NCBI RefSeq assembly: GCF_002776575.1
Contig: NZ_CP022548.1
Span: 1,255,001 to 1,319,000 of the forward strand
Length of the DNA: 64,000 nucleotides
DNA from: Sphingorhabdus sp. YGSMI21
GTDB taxonomy: Bacteria; Pseudomonadota; Alphaproteobacteria; Sphingomonadales; Sphingomonadaceae
Direction: 5' to 3'
Position 1 is the first letter of the stretch; every line of letters starts with the position of its first letter. Below, in pieces: positions 45,095 through 54,397 of the stretch. The position numbers and the translations under genes are program-made. The notes under the pieces were generated by a model. The model was not told the origin of the DNA, searched no databases, and saw only the letters and a list, made by a program, of their open reading frames with translations.

Positions 45095-45580
45095 GTGGCA
45101 TCCGTCCGCAACGCTGGCTGGCTGGCCCTTCTGCTTCCGGCAGCATTGCTCGGTGGTGCGCTGATTGGCCAATATGGCTTCGGTCTCTATCCCTGCGAAA
45201 TGTGCATGTGGCAAAGATGGCCGCATCTTGCCGCTATCATTCTGGCCTTCTTGGCGCTGATCATGCGTTCCGGGCCCGTATCAAGGCTGTTGGTCCTTGC
45301 CGCTGCGATCGCAATAATGGTCAGTGGACTGATTGGCGGCTTTCACGCGGGGGTTGAATATGGCTGGTGGGAAGGGCTTACGTCCTGCGCAACCAATATT
45401 CCGGCGGACGGCAATATGCTCGATTCGATCATGAATGCGCCGCTGGTCCGCTGCGATGTCGCGCCCTGGTCGCTGTTCGGCATTTCCCTGGCCGGTTACA
45501 ATTTTCTCTTGTCAGTAAGCGGCGCCATTCTCATCTTGGTGATGCTTGCCGGGCAGCGAAAGGATGCCGACCATGTCTGA
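45095..45580 (+). CDS. dsbB: Disulfide bond formation protein DsbB
   Basis: 161 aa, four membrane helices. The first active pair is Cys34/Cys37 (CEMCMWQRW) and the second, periplasmic pair Cys98 and Cys120 (TSCATNI; VRCD). DsbB reoxidises DsbA using quinone. GTG start; the gene lies nine nt after ctpA, and its end overlaps coq7 by eight bases. Confidence 0.93.
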   Translation: MASVRNAGWLALLLPAALLGGALIGQYGFGLYPCEMCMWQRWPHLAAIILAFLALIMRSGPVSRLLVLAAAIAIMVSGLIGGFHAGVEYGWWEGLTSCATNIPADGNMLDSIMNAPLVRCDVAPWSLFGISLAGYNFLLSVSGAILILVMLAGQRKDADHV

Positions 45581-46112
45581 GACAAAATTGGGACGAACAA
45601 GAGCGGATATTGCCTCGATGATCCGGGTCAATCAGGCCGGGGAATATGGCGCAGCGCAAATCTACAAGGGCCAGCTGGCGGTGATGGGCGACCATGCGCC
45701 GCAAAGTAGCGAGATCCACCATATGGCGGAACAGGAACAGCGCCATCTTGATGCCTTTGACCAGATGATCGCCGAGCGCGGCGTGCGGCCCACCGCCTTG
45801 CAGCCTTTCTGGAAGATTGCCGGCTATGCGCTGGGCGCGACCACGGCAGCGATGGGGCCGCGTGCGGCAATGGCCTGTACGGCTGCCGTCGAAACAGAAA
45901 TTGACCAGCATTATCGGGAACAGCTGGACGCGCTCGAAACCGAAAGCGAACCGGAACTGACCCGTATGATTGCGGAGTTTCGCGAAGAGGAATTGGAGCA
46001 TAAGGCTACGGCAATAGCTTCGGGAGCGGAAGACACGCCCGGCTATCCGGTCCTGAGCGCGGCAATTCGGCTGGGATGCCGGTTCGCGATAGGATTGTCG
46101 AAACGGATTTAG
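45573..46112 (+). CDS. coq7: 5-demethoxyubiquinol hydroxylase (Coq7/UbiF-type diiron)
   Basis: 179 aa. Hydroxylates demethoxyubiquinol in ubiquinone synthesis. Diiron ligands: Glu24 (EYGAAQIY), Glu55 and His58 (EQEQRHLDAF), Glu107 (VETEIDQHY), Glu140 and His143 (EEELEHK). The ATG at 45573 is preceded by AAAGGA. It overlaps the dsbB 3' end, so both belong to one operon; DsbB uses the quinone that this enzyme helps make. Confidence 0.96.
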   Translation: MSETKLGRTRADIASMIRVNQAGEYGAAQIYKGQLAVMGDHAPQSSEIHHMAEQEQRHLDAFDQMIAERGVRPTALQPFWKIAGYALGATTAAMGPRAAMACTAAVETEIDQHYREQLDALETESEPELTRMIAEFREEELEHKATAIASGAEDTPGYPVLSAAIRLGCRFAIGLSKRI

Positions 46113-46165
46113 GAAGCGCAACCCGCTTCAGCACCGGTTCAGGCCGCTGTGGACAAAGGAACGAT

Positions 46166-46789
46166 ATGATGAAGAAAATTTTGATCTCCGCCGCTGCGCT
46201 GACCGCTACCGGCCTGCTCGCCTTTCCGGCCCAGGCCCAGGATCAGGCTGGAGACCGCGTCAACCAGCTGGTCATCTATGGTGACGACCCCTGTCCACAG
46301 AGCAGCGAGGACGAAATTGTTGTCTGCGCGCGCAAGGACGAGGGCGAACGCTATCGCATTCCCGAAACGCTGAGAGGCGGCGGCCTGGGTGACGCGAAGA
46401 ATCAGGCATGGTCGGAGCGGGTTAAATCCTACGAATATGTGGGCGCATCGGGTACCAGCAGCTGCTCGCCGACCGGTGCTGGCGGTTTCACCGGATGTAC
46501 GCAGGAATTATTGCGTCAGGCTTATGCCGAAAAAGGCATCGATGACACGGTTAACTGGGGCCAGTTGATCGAGGAGGAACGCCAGAAACGCCTGTCACGG
46601 ATCGATTCCGAAGCCGACGCGGTGGAAGAGCGCCTGCTGGAAATCGAAGCGCAGCGGGAAGCGCGTGAAGCAGCCGCCGATGCCGCCAGAGAACGGCTTG
46701 ATGCAAGGGATGCGGATGCGCTGGAAGCCACCAATGATCTTGCCGTGCCACCGGGGGCGGATGAAACCCCCGGACCGGATGATGAATGA
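46166..46789 (+). CDS. Secreted protein of unknown function with charged C-terminal coil
   Basis: 207 aa. Signal peptide MMKKILISAAALTATGLLA... cleaved near AQAQ. The N-terminal half has paired cysteines (DDPCPQSSEDEIVVCARK; SSCSPTGAGGFTGC) and resembles other sphingomonad secreted proteins, while residues about 135-185 are a Glu/Arg/Ala-rich coiled coil. AAAGGA precedes the ATG. The TGA directly abuts the stop of the convergent DUF885 gene. Confidence 0.7.
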   Translation: MMKKILISAAALTATGLLAFPAQAQDQAGDRVNQLVIYGDDPCPQSSEDEIVVCARKDEGERYRIPETLRGGGLGDAKNQAWSERVKSYEYVGASGTSSCSPTGAGGFTGCTQELLRQAYAEKGIDDTVNWGQLIEEERQKRLSRIDSEADAVEERLLEIEAQREAREAAADAARERLDARDADALEATNDLAVPPGADETPGPDDE

Positions 46790-48565
46790 TTAGCTAGCCT
46801 TCCGGGCTTCAATCCACCGGTTCACCTGCGCCTCGAGCATATCGAGCGGCACCGCGCCCTGTCCGAGCACGACATCGTGAAAGGCGCGCAAGTCGAATTT
46901 CTCACCCAGTTCGCTGGTGGCCTTGCGGCGTAGCTCGCGGATTTTCAATTCGCCCATTTTATAGGCCAGAGCCTGGCCGGGCCAGCTGATATAGCGGTTG
47001 ACCTCGGCCTCGATATTGGCCTCGCTAAGCGCGGTATTGTCGGTCATGAAATCGATCGCTTGCTGCTTGCTCCAGCCCTTGCTGTGAATGCCGGTATCGA
47101 CGACCAGCCGGCAGGCCCGCCACATTTCATAGGACAGCCGTCCCATATTCTTGGCGGGCGTGTCGTAAAGTTCCATCTCGATACCAAGCCGCTCCGAATA
47201 GAGGCCCCAGCCTTCGACAAAGGCGGTGAAAAAGGCACCATGTTTGCGGAAGTCGGGCATGTCGAGTTCCTGCTGCAACGCGATCTGCTGATGGTGACCG
47301 GGCACTGCCTCGTGCACGCTCAGCGCCGGAATTTCCCAGAAAGGCCGCTGGTCGAGCTTCGACGTGTTGACATAATAATAGCCGGCAATCCCGACATCGG
47401 GCGAACCGGGATTATAATAAGCGGTGGTCGTACCTTCCGCGGTCTCGGCCGGAATTTCCTTGATGCCATAAGGCAACCGCGCCAGCTTGCCGATGATCGA
47501 GGGCATTTTGCCATCGATGATCTTGGTCACGCGGGCGACCTTTTCCATCAGCTCTTCCGGCGTTTTGGCATAATATTGCGGATCGGTGCGGAGATGTTCG
47601 ATAAAGGCCTCGCGGCTGTCATAGCCCGCTTCTTTGGCAACCTCGACCATCTCGGCGCGGATTCGCGTCACTTCGCTCAGGCCGATATTGTGGATCTCGT
47701 CGGCCGTTTTGGTTGTCGTCGTCATCTGCCGGATACGGAAATCATAATATTCCGCGCCGCCGGGCTGGGCCGAGACGCCGGGTGTCTTGGCGCAGTTCGG
47801 GGCATAGTCTTGCATATACCAGTCGAGATGCTTTTTGACCGCCGGATTGATCACGCTGGTGATGGTCCCGGCGGCTTCAGCGGCCAGCTTGTCGAACGTC
47901 GTTTCGTCGATTGTCTCCGGCCGCTTGCGGGTGAAGGGCTGATAGAAACGCGATTGTTTTGCATCATCGGTCAGCAGGCCGGAAATGCTGGTTTCATAGC
48001 CGACCATCGACACGCAGGGCTGGACATAGCCGCCGGCGAGCGCCTGGTTGGCGACGGTGATCGACTGGTCATTGACCCGCGCATATTGCTTCAGGCGGTT
48101 GATGTAAGTCTGGTAATCCTGCGCGTTGCGGAACGGTAGATTGTTCTGCATGCTGGCGAAATTCTGGTGCCAGCCGCCGCGATTGGTAAAATTGATGGTG
48201 CGCTGGCCATAGCTGTTCGCCTCGATTTGTTCAGCGAGCGACCGGCGCAATATGCCATGGTTGGTCTTGTCATCCTCGCTCAGCGTCTTCGTGTCGATGG
48301 CGTCCAGTTGCGCGAGCCAGGTCTTAGCCTTTGCGACGCGGCTGTCCTCTGCCTCGATACTGGCGTCGCTGACGCGGCCCACCGGATCGTCTACGCCGAG
48401 GGAAGACGCAAATTCGGGATATTGTTCCAGCTGATAAGCCCAATAGCTGTCTATGATTTCATGCAGCGCGGAAGATGCCCGCTTGTCATCCGTTTGCGCA
48501 TAGGCCGGCGCAGCGACCAGCATCGCCAGCGGTGCCAGCATGGTCAAATTAGTTCTGCGCATCAT
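46790..48565 (-). CDS. DUF885 secreted metallopeptidase-like protein
   Basis: 591 aa. Signal peptide (MMRRTNLTMLAPLAMLVAAPAYA). DUF885 core with the zinc-type motif SVHEAVPGHHQQ at about 413-424 and GWGLYSERLG further on, as in M3-like collagenase/carboxypeptidase relatives. The C-terminal helical part (QALAYKMGELKIRELRRKA) is family-like. It is predicted to be periplasmic; substrate unknown. Confidence 0.9.
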   Translation of the reverse strand: MMRRTNLTMLAPLAMLVAAPAYAQTDDKRASSALHEIIDSYWAYQLEQYPEFASSLGVDDPVGRVSDASIEAEDSRVAKAKTWLAQLDAIDTKTLSEDDKTNHGILRRSLAEQIEANSYGQRTINFTNRGGWHQNFASMQNNLPFRNAQDYQTYINRLKQYARVNDQSITVANQALAGGYVQPCVSMVGYETSISGLLTDDAKQSRFYQPFTRKRPETIDETTFDKLAAEAAGTITSVINPAVKKHLDWYMQDYAPNCAKTPGVSAQPGGAEYYDFRIRQMTTTTKTADEIHNIGLSEVTRIRAEMVEVAKEAGYDSREAFIEHLRTDPQYYAKTPEELMEKVARVTKIIDGKMPSIIGKLARLPYGIKEIPAETAEGTTTAYYNPGSPDVGIAGYYYVNTSKLDQRPFWEIPALSVHEAVPGHHQQIALQQELDMPDFRKHGAFFTAFVEGWGLYSERLGIEMELYDTPAKNMGRLSYEMWRACRLVVDTGIHSKGWSKQQAIDFMTDNTALSEANIEAEVNRYISWPGQALAYKMGELKIRELRRKATSELGEKFDLRAFHDVVLGQGAVPLDMLEAQVNRWIEARKAS

Positions 48566-48627
48566 TTTTCTCCGAAACTGTCCTGATAATATCTCTGGAA
48601 ACTATCGTGGAGAATCGACGCCTATAG

Positions 48628-50142
48628 TCAAGTCTGATTTTGCAGGCGAAGCAGCCGATCGCGCAAGTCCATAGCCTCGCGAAAGCCGATGGCGGTGATT
48701 CTGAGCGGTGCGATTGCCGAACCCCCGGCGATGCCGACGGTGAGCGTGGCGAGTTGCAGCGGGTGATCCAGCGGCCTCTGGCTGACATCGACGCTCTGGA
48801 TCTTGCGGATCGGCAGGATGGTCAGCCGCCGCCGCCACCAACCGGTGCGGACATATAGCTGGCCATCGTGCAAGGCATATTGATGGTGCCGCCAGTTGAG
48901 CAACTGGATCAGCCCGACCGGAACGGCAACCAGGATGATCGCGTATAGCCCCGGATGGACAAACAGGCCGTTGCCGGTGGCGACGATCGCGAGCACCAGC
49001 AAGACCATGATGGCATCGCGCCACCAGAAAGCCGGATTGACGCCGTGGAACAGCAGATCGGCAGCGGGTGGGCGGATGGCGCATTCATCGAGGATCGGTT
49101 CGATTTCCGACAGCGTCGCGCAGGGCGCTGCGCTATGGTCGGTCTCGCCGGTCCCGTCTCCTGCCAGCGACGTGAACTTGAGATGATACCAGCCGAACCG
49201 CGCGCGAACGGGACCGGTCTGCAATATCGCGGCCTGTACCCGGTGGATCGGCATCACCATGTCGGTCAACGTGAAAAGACCGCGCCGCCGGCGCAATCCC
49301 GGCTGCCCGGTGTCGACTCGGTCAAGGCGAAAGCCATATTCGCGCACAAACGTCCGGACGACACCGCTGACCACACCGACCAGAATGAGCGAGATTATGG
49401 CGATCAGTGCGCCGCCGATCCGCATCCACGAGGTGAAGGCATTGATCGTCTCCTGCTCCGGAATGGCGTCGATCCATCGGCGGGGATCGAAGAAGCCGTC
49501 GGGCAGGAGAAAGTCGAGATTCTGGGCGAGAGCGCCGAGTATCGCGAGCAGGACGAAGGAGAAATTGAACAGTCCGGCAATCAATATGCGGCGGTTGTCC
49601 ATAGCAAATAACGGAGGTGGTTCTGCTATCTCGGCTTTGTCACCGCCGACAAGGCGACCGGGTGCCAATCCGGCCTTATAATCGCGGATCGTGTCGCGCA
49701 GAAGTTCGGCCTCCGGGCGCGAAAGCGCATCAAGCTGGCCATCCTCGCCGCCGCCGGAGCCGGTTTCGAGCGCGACCGTGGCGAGACCCAGCAAGCGGTG
49801 GGCCAGCTTCTGTTCGAGGCTGACATCCTGGATCCGGTCGAAGGGAATGGAGCGGTTGTTGCGGTTGAGCAGCCCGCTCTTGATCCGGATTTCGCGTTCC
49901 GTGACCTGATAGGTGAAGCGCGACCAGATCAGGGCGGTGACGCCGCCAACCAGCGCGAACAGCGCGAATGCAGCCAGCCCGGTGTAGGCGATATTCTGGT
50001 CGAACAGGCTGAAGTGGAGAACGGCAATAGCGACAATATTCCGTCCGATCATCGACAGGGATTTCAGGATGATACTGAGCGGGTGCAGATGCCGGAATGG
50101 CGCGCTGTCCTGCACGGGCGGTGTTTCTGCGGCCTCGTTCAT
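48628..50142 (-). CDS. YdbT-like membrane protein with repeated bacterial PH domains
   Basis: 504 aa. Three bPH_2-type repeats (ERE-IRIKSGLLNRNNRSIPFDRIQDVSLEQ; FTLTDMVMPIHRVQAAILQ; LYVRTGWWRRRLTILPIRKIQSVDVSQ) separated by membrane helix pairs. This is the COG3428 layout. In Bacillus, YdbS/YdbT confer resistance to bacteriocins such as amylocyclicin; here the role is unknown. The start overlaps the stop of the smaller partner by four bases. Confidence 0.88.
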   Translation of the reverse strand: MNEAAETPPVQDSAPFRHLHPLSIILKSLSMIGRNIVAIAVLHFSLFDQNIAYTGLAAFALFALVGGVTALIWSRFTYQVTEREIRIKSGLLNRNNRSIPFDRIQDVSLEQKLAHRLLGLATVALETGSGGGEDGQLDALSRPEAELLRDTIRDYKAGLAPGRLVGGDKAEIAEPPPLFAMDNRRILIAGLFNFSFVLLAILGALAQNLDFLLPDGFFDPRRWIDAIPEQETINAFTSWMRIGGALIAIISLILVGVVSGVVRTFVREYGFRLDRVDTGQPGLRRRRGLFTLTDMVMPIHRVQAAILQTGPVRARFGWYHLKFTSLAGDGTGETDHSAAPCATLSEIEPILDECAIRPPAADLLFHGVNPAFWWRDAIMVLLVLAIVATGNGLFVHPGLYAIILVAVPVGLIQLLNWRHHQYALHDGQLYVRTGWWRRRLTILPIRKIQSVDVSQRPLDHPLQLATLTVGIAGGSAIAPLRITAIGFREAMDLRDRLLRLQNQT

Positions 50143-50684
50143 ATCATGTCTTGGCGGATATGGTCCTTGATCGTCTCGCGCATATCCTCGGCGTCCGCGG
50201 TGGCCAGCCCGGGCAGGGTGACGATGCTGTTATGCGTTCCGGCAGTGTGCACGATCAGGGTCGAGAGGCCGAAGAAGCGTTGTAACGGGCCCTGCGCGAC
50301 ATCGATATGCTGGATCCGGTTGAACGGGACGATCGTGTCGGTGCGCCAGAGAAAGCCGCGGAGCACCCGCAATTGCTCGTCGCCCATATCATAGCCCCAG
50401 CGGCGGTAGATGCGGTTCGGCAGCACAGCGACCGTCAGAACGGCAAAGATTGCCGCTGGAAACAGCACCATGCCGGGCTGCACCTCGTGATGCAGGAAGA
50501 GCAGCAGTTCGGCGACCGAGGCGAGGATCAGGAGGATCAGCGCGCGCAGGACCATATTGGCCCGGATCAGGCTTTTCTGCGGCGGGTGGAGCGGAGTCAG
50601 CCCCTGGTTGAAGCGGGACGCCAGAGCGGGTTCCGGCACGCTGGCGGGATCGATATTGGAAGAGTTGGAAGCATGTTCGTCCAT
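50139..50684 (-). CDS. YdbS-like membrane protein with single bacterial PH domain
   Basis: 181 aa. A disordered N-tail, two membrane helices (about 40-90, MVLRALILLILASVAELLLF and LFPAAIFAVLTVAVLP), then one bPH_2 domain (LRVLRGFLWRTDTIVPFNRIQHIDVAQGPLQRFFGLSTL). It pairs with the YdbT-like gene, which overlaps its stop by four bases, implying a stable complex. Confidence 0.85.
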   Translation of the reverse strand: MDEHASNSSNIDPASVPEPALASRFNQGLTPLHPPQKSLIRANMVLRALILLILASVAELLLFLHHEVQPGMVLFPAAIFAVLTVAVLPNRIYRRWGYDMGDEQLRVLRGFLWRTDTIVPFNRIQHIDVAQGPLQRFFGLSTLIVHTAGTHNSIVTLPGLATADAEDMRETIKDHIRQDMI

Positions 50685-50752
50685 GCGCCCGCTATGCCGA
50701 AACTGTGTTACCGAAGCAAGACAGATGATGCAGCGAAGCGCAACGGTCCATC

Positions 50753-51751
50753 CTAGCGGGCCAGGGCGGTTTCGGCCTGTTCGATCAAAGATTTGATAAT
50801 TTCGGCCACGGATTCCTCGGCCTTGACCATGCCGACCGACTGCCCGGCCATGACACTTCCATGTTCAATATCGCCATCTATGACCGCTTTTCGGAGCGCT
50901 CCTGCCCAAAAATGTTCAATTTGTAGCTGCGCTTCGCCCATTTCTATCTCGCCCGAATCCAACAGTTTGGCGACTTCGATCTGCTTGCGGGTAAATTCTT
51001 CGGTGCCCTTGTTTTTCAGCGCGCGGACCGGGATCACCGGCAGCCGCGGATCGACCTGGACGCTGGTAATCGCGTCGCGGGCGTTGCCGCGGATGAAGGC
51101 TTTCTTGAAATCGGGGTGAGCGATCGATTCATGGGCGCAGACAAAGCGGGTGCCGAGCTGGACGCCGCTGGCGCCCATTTCGAGATAGGCGGCGATCATC
51201 TCGCCGGTGCCAATGCCGCCGGCGACAAAGACCGGCAACTGGCTGGCGATCTCCGGCAAAATTTCCTGCGCGAGCACCGAAGTCGATACCGGTCCGATAT
51301 GACCGCCCGCTTCCATGCCTTCAATAACGATAGCATCAACGCCGGAACGCACGAATTTCTTGGCCAGCGCCATGGCCGGGGCAAAGCAGATCACCTTCGC
51401 GCCGGTTTCCTTGATCGCTTCCAGACTGCCCTTGGGCGGCAGCCCGCCGGCGAGCACCACATGGCTGACCTGATGCTTGCCGCAAATGGCAATCAGTTCC
51501 ATCAGATCGGGGTGCATGGTGATCAGATTGACGCCAAACGGCTTGTCGGTGCGCTTCTTGGTCTCGGCAATCTCGGTGTCGAGCAGTTCGGGAGTCATCG
51601 CGCCGCAGGCGATCACGCCAAAGCCGCCGGCATTGGAAATCGCGCTGACCAGATTGCGTTCGGACACCCAGGACATAGCCCCGCACATGATCGCGGTTTC
51701 GCAGCCGAGAAAATCGGTGCCGCGTTGCATCAGGCTTTGGAGATCGCTCAA
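50753..51751 (-). CDS. Nitronate monooxygenase-family flavoprotein
   Basis: 332 aa TIM-barrel flavoenzyme of the NMO / enoyl-ACP-reductase-II fold. FMN-binding blocks are CGAMSWVSERNLVSAISNAGGFGV, EAGGHIG, VFVAGGIGTGEMIAAYLEMGASGVQLGT and the tail GQSVGMV. The exact substrate (propionate-3-nitronate or another flavin oxidation) cannot be told. It lies 69 nt downstream of lysC on the same strand. Confidence 0.9.
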   Translation of the reverse strand: MSDLQSLMQRGTDFLGCETAIMCGAMSWVSERNLVSAISNAGGFGVIACGAMTPELLDTEIAETKKRTDKPFGVNLITMHPDLMELIAICGKHQVSHVVLAGGLPPKGSLEAIKETGAKVICFAPAMALAKKFVRSGVDAIVIEGMEAGGHIGPVSTSVLAQEILPEIASQLPVFVAGGIGTGEMIAAYLEMGASGVQLGTRFVCAHESIAHPDFKKAFIRGNARDAITSVQVDPRLPVIPVRALKNKGTEEFTRKQIEVAKLLDSGEIEMGEAQLQIEHFWAGALRKAVIDGDIEHGSVMAGQSVGMVKAEESVAEIIKSLIEQAETALAR

Positions 51752-51820
51752 GATAAAAGATCCTTGTTCACAAATTTTGGTTCCGCGTGCGATGCCGCGC
51801 CGGAATTGGTCCGCTTGGCC

Positions 51821-53089
51821 TCAGGCCGCATCCTCTGCGTCCAGGCCATAAGCCGTGTGCAATACGCGCAGCGCCAGTTCGGTATAGTCTTCCTCGATCA
51901 GCACGCTGACCTTGATTTCCGAGGTGGTGATCGCCTGGATATTGACGCCGCGTTCGGCCAGTGCCTTGAACATGGTAGCGGCAATGCCGGCATGGCTCTT
52001 CATGCCAACGCCGACGACCGAGATTTTCGCGACATTGCTGTCGGGGATCAGGCGGTTGAAGCCGATGCCTTCGCGGGCGCCTTCCAGCACCTGCATCGCC
52101 TGGTCGAGATCGGCGCTGGGCACGGTGAAGGTCACGTCGGTCTCGCCCTTCTCGCGGCCGACATTCTGGATGATCATGTCGACATTGATCGCGGCATCGG
52201 CGAGGGGCGCGAAGATATTGGCAACCGCGCCGGGCTTGTCGGGGACACGGGTCAGGGTAATCTTGGATTCATTCTTGTCGTGGGCGATGCCGGTAATCAA
52301 TTGGCCTTCCATATCGTCCGTCTCCATTTCGTCTTCGCTGATAATCATTGTTCCGGGCAGGTCGTCGGCGGTCCAGTTGGTATTTTCGTCGGTGAAGGAG
52401 GACAGCACCTGGATGCGCACGCCTTCCTTCATCGCCAGTCCGACCGAGCGGGTCTGCAAGACCTTTGCCCCGACGCTCGCCAGTTCGAGCATTTCCTCGA
52501 AGGTCACGGTTTTCAGTTTGCGCGCCCGGGTCACGATCCGGGGATCGGACGTATAGACGCCATCGACGTCGGTATAGATGTCGCAGCGGTCGGCCTTCAC
52601 CGCGGCCGCCATGGCAACCGCGCTGGTATCGGATCCGCCGCGTCCCAGCGTCGTGATCCGGCCATTGTCGCTAACGCCCTGAAAGCCGGGAATGATCGCG
52701 ATTTCGCCGCTCTGCATGGCCGTGGTCAGCGCCGTTGCGTCGATCGAATCGATCCGCGCCTTGCTGTGCGCTTCGATCGTATGGATCGGCATTTGCCAGC
52801 CGAGCCAGCTGCGCGCCTTTGCGCCCAAGGATTGCAAGGCAATGGCGAGCAGGCCCGAAGTCACTTGTTCGCCGGAGGCCACGACCACGTCATATTCCGC
52901 AGGATCGTAAAGCGAACTGGCTTCGCGGCAGAAATTGACCAGCCGGTCGGTGTCGCCGGCCATGGCGGAGACCACCACCGCGACTTCGTGACCGGCGTCG
53001 GACTGTTGTTTGACGATCTGCGCCACCCGGCGGATACGTTCAATTCCGGCCATCGAGGTGCCGCCGAATTTCATCACTATGCGTGCCAT
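51821..53089 (-). CDS. lysC: Aspartate kinase
   Basis: 422 aa. Phosphorylates aspartate, the first step to lysine, threonine, methionine and diaminopimelate. Kinase blocks are MARIVMKFGGTSMAG and TTLGRGGSDTSAVAMAAAV; two C-terminal ACT domains (ITLTRVPDKPGAVANIFAPL and ISVVGVGMKSHAGIAATMF) give feedback control. The ATG at 53089 starts the family sequence. It is divergent from ubiG by 68 nt, where both promoters must sit. Confidence 0.96.
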   Translation of the reverse strand: MARIVMKFGGTSMAGIERIRRVAQIVKQQSDAGHEVAVVVSAMAGDTDRLVNFCREASSLYDPAEYDVVVASGEQVTSGLLAIALQSLGAKARSWLGWQMPIHTIEAHSKARIDSIDATALTTAMQSGEIAIIPGFQGVSDNGRITTLGRGGSDTSAVAMAAAVKADRCDIYTDVDGVYTSDPRIVTRARKLKTVTFEEMLELASVGAKVLQTRSVGLAMKEGVRIQVLSSFTDENTNWTADDLPGTMIISEDEMETDDMEGQLITGIAHDKNESKITLTRVPDKPGAVANIFAPLADAAINVDMIIQNVGREKGETDVTFTVPSADLDQAMQVLEGAREGIGFNRLIPDSNVAKISVVGVGMKSHAGIAATMFKALAERGVNIQAITTSEIKVSVLIEEDYTELALRVLHTAYGLDAEDAA

Positions 53090-53157
53090 GCTGCTGTCGC
53101 TAAAACTTTCGATAAAAAGGGCCTGAACAGGATTGAAAAGCCTGATAAAGAGGCGAC

Positions 53158-53886
53158 ATGACAAAGGCAAGTAGCACGATCAAGCCCGAAGAAGCCGCGC
53201 ATTTCGGTGCACTGGCCACAGACTGGTGGGACCCGAAGGGCTCGTCGGCGATGTTGCACCGTCTCAACCCGGTGCGGCTGGCCTATATCCGGGACGCGAT
53301 CGATCTGCATTTCCACTGCGACAGCAGTCTGCTCAGGCCGCTTGCCGGCAGGACAGCGCTCGATGTCGGATGCGGTGCGGGCCTGCTCTGCGAACCGCTG
53401 GCAAGGCTGGGCGCGCGGGTGACCGGCCTGGATGCGGCGGCGGAAAATATCGCTGTGGCGCGGGCCCATGCCGCACCGCAGGGGCTGGATATCGATTATC
53501 GCAACGAGGCAATCGAGGATTTTGCAGGCAAGGATTTCGATCTGGTGACCTCGCTGGAGGTGATCGAACATGTCGATGACCCGCAGGCTTTCGTCAACGG
53601 TCTGGCCGGCTCGCTGGCCGATGACGGGCTTATGATCATCTCCACTCCCAATCGCACGGCGCTTTCCAACCTGTTGCTGGTCGAGCTGGCCGAGCGGACC
53701 GGGCAGATTCCGCGCGGGACCCACCATCACGAACAGTTTGTCACGCCGGAAGAGCTGGAGAAGCTGCTCAACAGTGCCGGCCTCGAGGTCGTGGACACCA
53801 GCGGTCTGTCCTACAGTCCGTCGAAAGGTTTCGCGCTGTCCGACAATCTGTCGCTCAACTATCTGATGACTGTCGTCAAAGCCTGA
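53158..53886 (+). CDS. ubiG: Ubiquinone biosynthesis O-methyltransferase
   Basis: 242 aa. Methylates the ring hydroxyls at both O-methylation steps of ubiquinone. FGALATDWWDPKGSSAMLHRLNPVRL, the SAM motif LDVGCGAGLLCEPLA, and SLEVIEHVDDPQ are family blocks, and the tail has SYSPSKGFALSDNLSLNYL. GAGGCGAC precedes the ATG. A GNAT gene starts in its stop codon. Confidence 0.96.
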   Translation: MTKASSTIKPEEAAHFGALATDWWDPKGSSAMLHRLNPVRLAYIRDAIDLHFHCDSSLLRPLAGRTALDVGCGAGLLCEPLARLGARVTGLDAAAENIAVARAHAAPQGLDIDYRNEAIEDFAGKDFDLVTSLEVIEHVDDPQAFVNGLAGSLADDGLMIISTPNRTALSNLLLVELAERTGQIPRGTHHHEQFVTPEELEKLLNSAGLEVVDTSGLSYSPSKGFALSDNLSLNYLMTVVKA

Positions 53887-54326
53887 TGGTCGAAGTCCGG
53901 CCCTATGCCATTGCCGACAAGAACGCCTGCCTTGCCCTGTTTGACAGCAATGTCCCGGATTTTTTCGATCCGACCGAGCGACACCTGTTTGTCGAATTTC
54001 TCGACCGGCCGAAAGGGCAGTATTTCTGTATCGAAAAGGACGGGCGGATTGTCGGTTGCGGTGGCTTTGCCAGGGAAGGGCAGGGGCAGGCGCGCTTTAC
54101 CTGGGGCATGGTCGATCAAGCGCTCCACGGCGATGGTCTCGGACGACTGCTGACCGAGCACCGGCTGCAGGAAATTGTCAGGTCCGGCGACTTTAGCGAA
54201 GCCGACCTATCCACCACGCCACGGATCGCGCCCTTTTTCGCGAAATTCGGATTTGTCGAAACCGGTCGGGAAAAAGACGGCTTTGCGCCGGGCATGGACA
54301 AGGTGTTGATGATCAAAACGCTTTAG
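53886..54326 (+). CDS. GNAT family N-acetyltransferase
   Basis: 146 aa. The domain begins VEVRPYAIADKNACLALFDSN and has motif A as QALHGDGLGRLLTEH and motif B as APFFAKFGFVETGRE. Substrate unknown. The ATG overlaps the ubiG stop by one base (TGATG), so it is co-translated. A palindrome at 54342-54362 lies between it and the convergent fzlA. Confidence 0.87.
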   Translation: MVEVRPYAIADKNACLALFDSNVPDFFDPTERHLFVEFLDRPKGQYFCIEKDGRIVGCGGFAREGQGQARFTWGMVDQALHGDGLGRLLTEHRLQEIVRSGDFSEADLSTTPRIAPFFAKFGFVETGREKDGFAPGMDKVLMIKTL

Positions 54327-54341
54327 GGTTGTCGTAACCAG

Positions 54342-54362
54342 ACCCCGGATGAAGTCCGGGGT
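54342..54362. repeat. Perfect GC-rich palindrome between convergent genes
   Basis: ACCCCGGA, loop TGAAG, TCCGGGGT. Eight perfect pairs, no U-tract. It may be a bidirectional terminator or a member of a dispersed palindrome family in this genome. Confidence 0.6.
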
Positions 54363-54397
54363 TGACGCTGCGCAACGCTATCGCATTCCGTGGCGCG

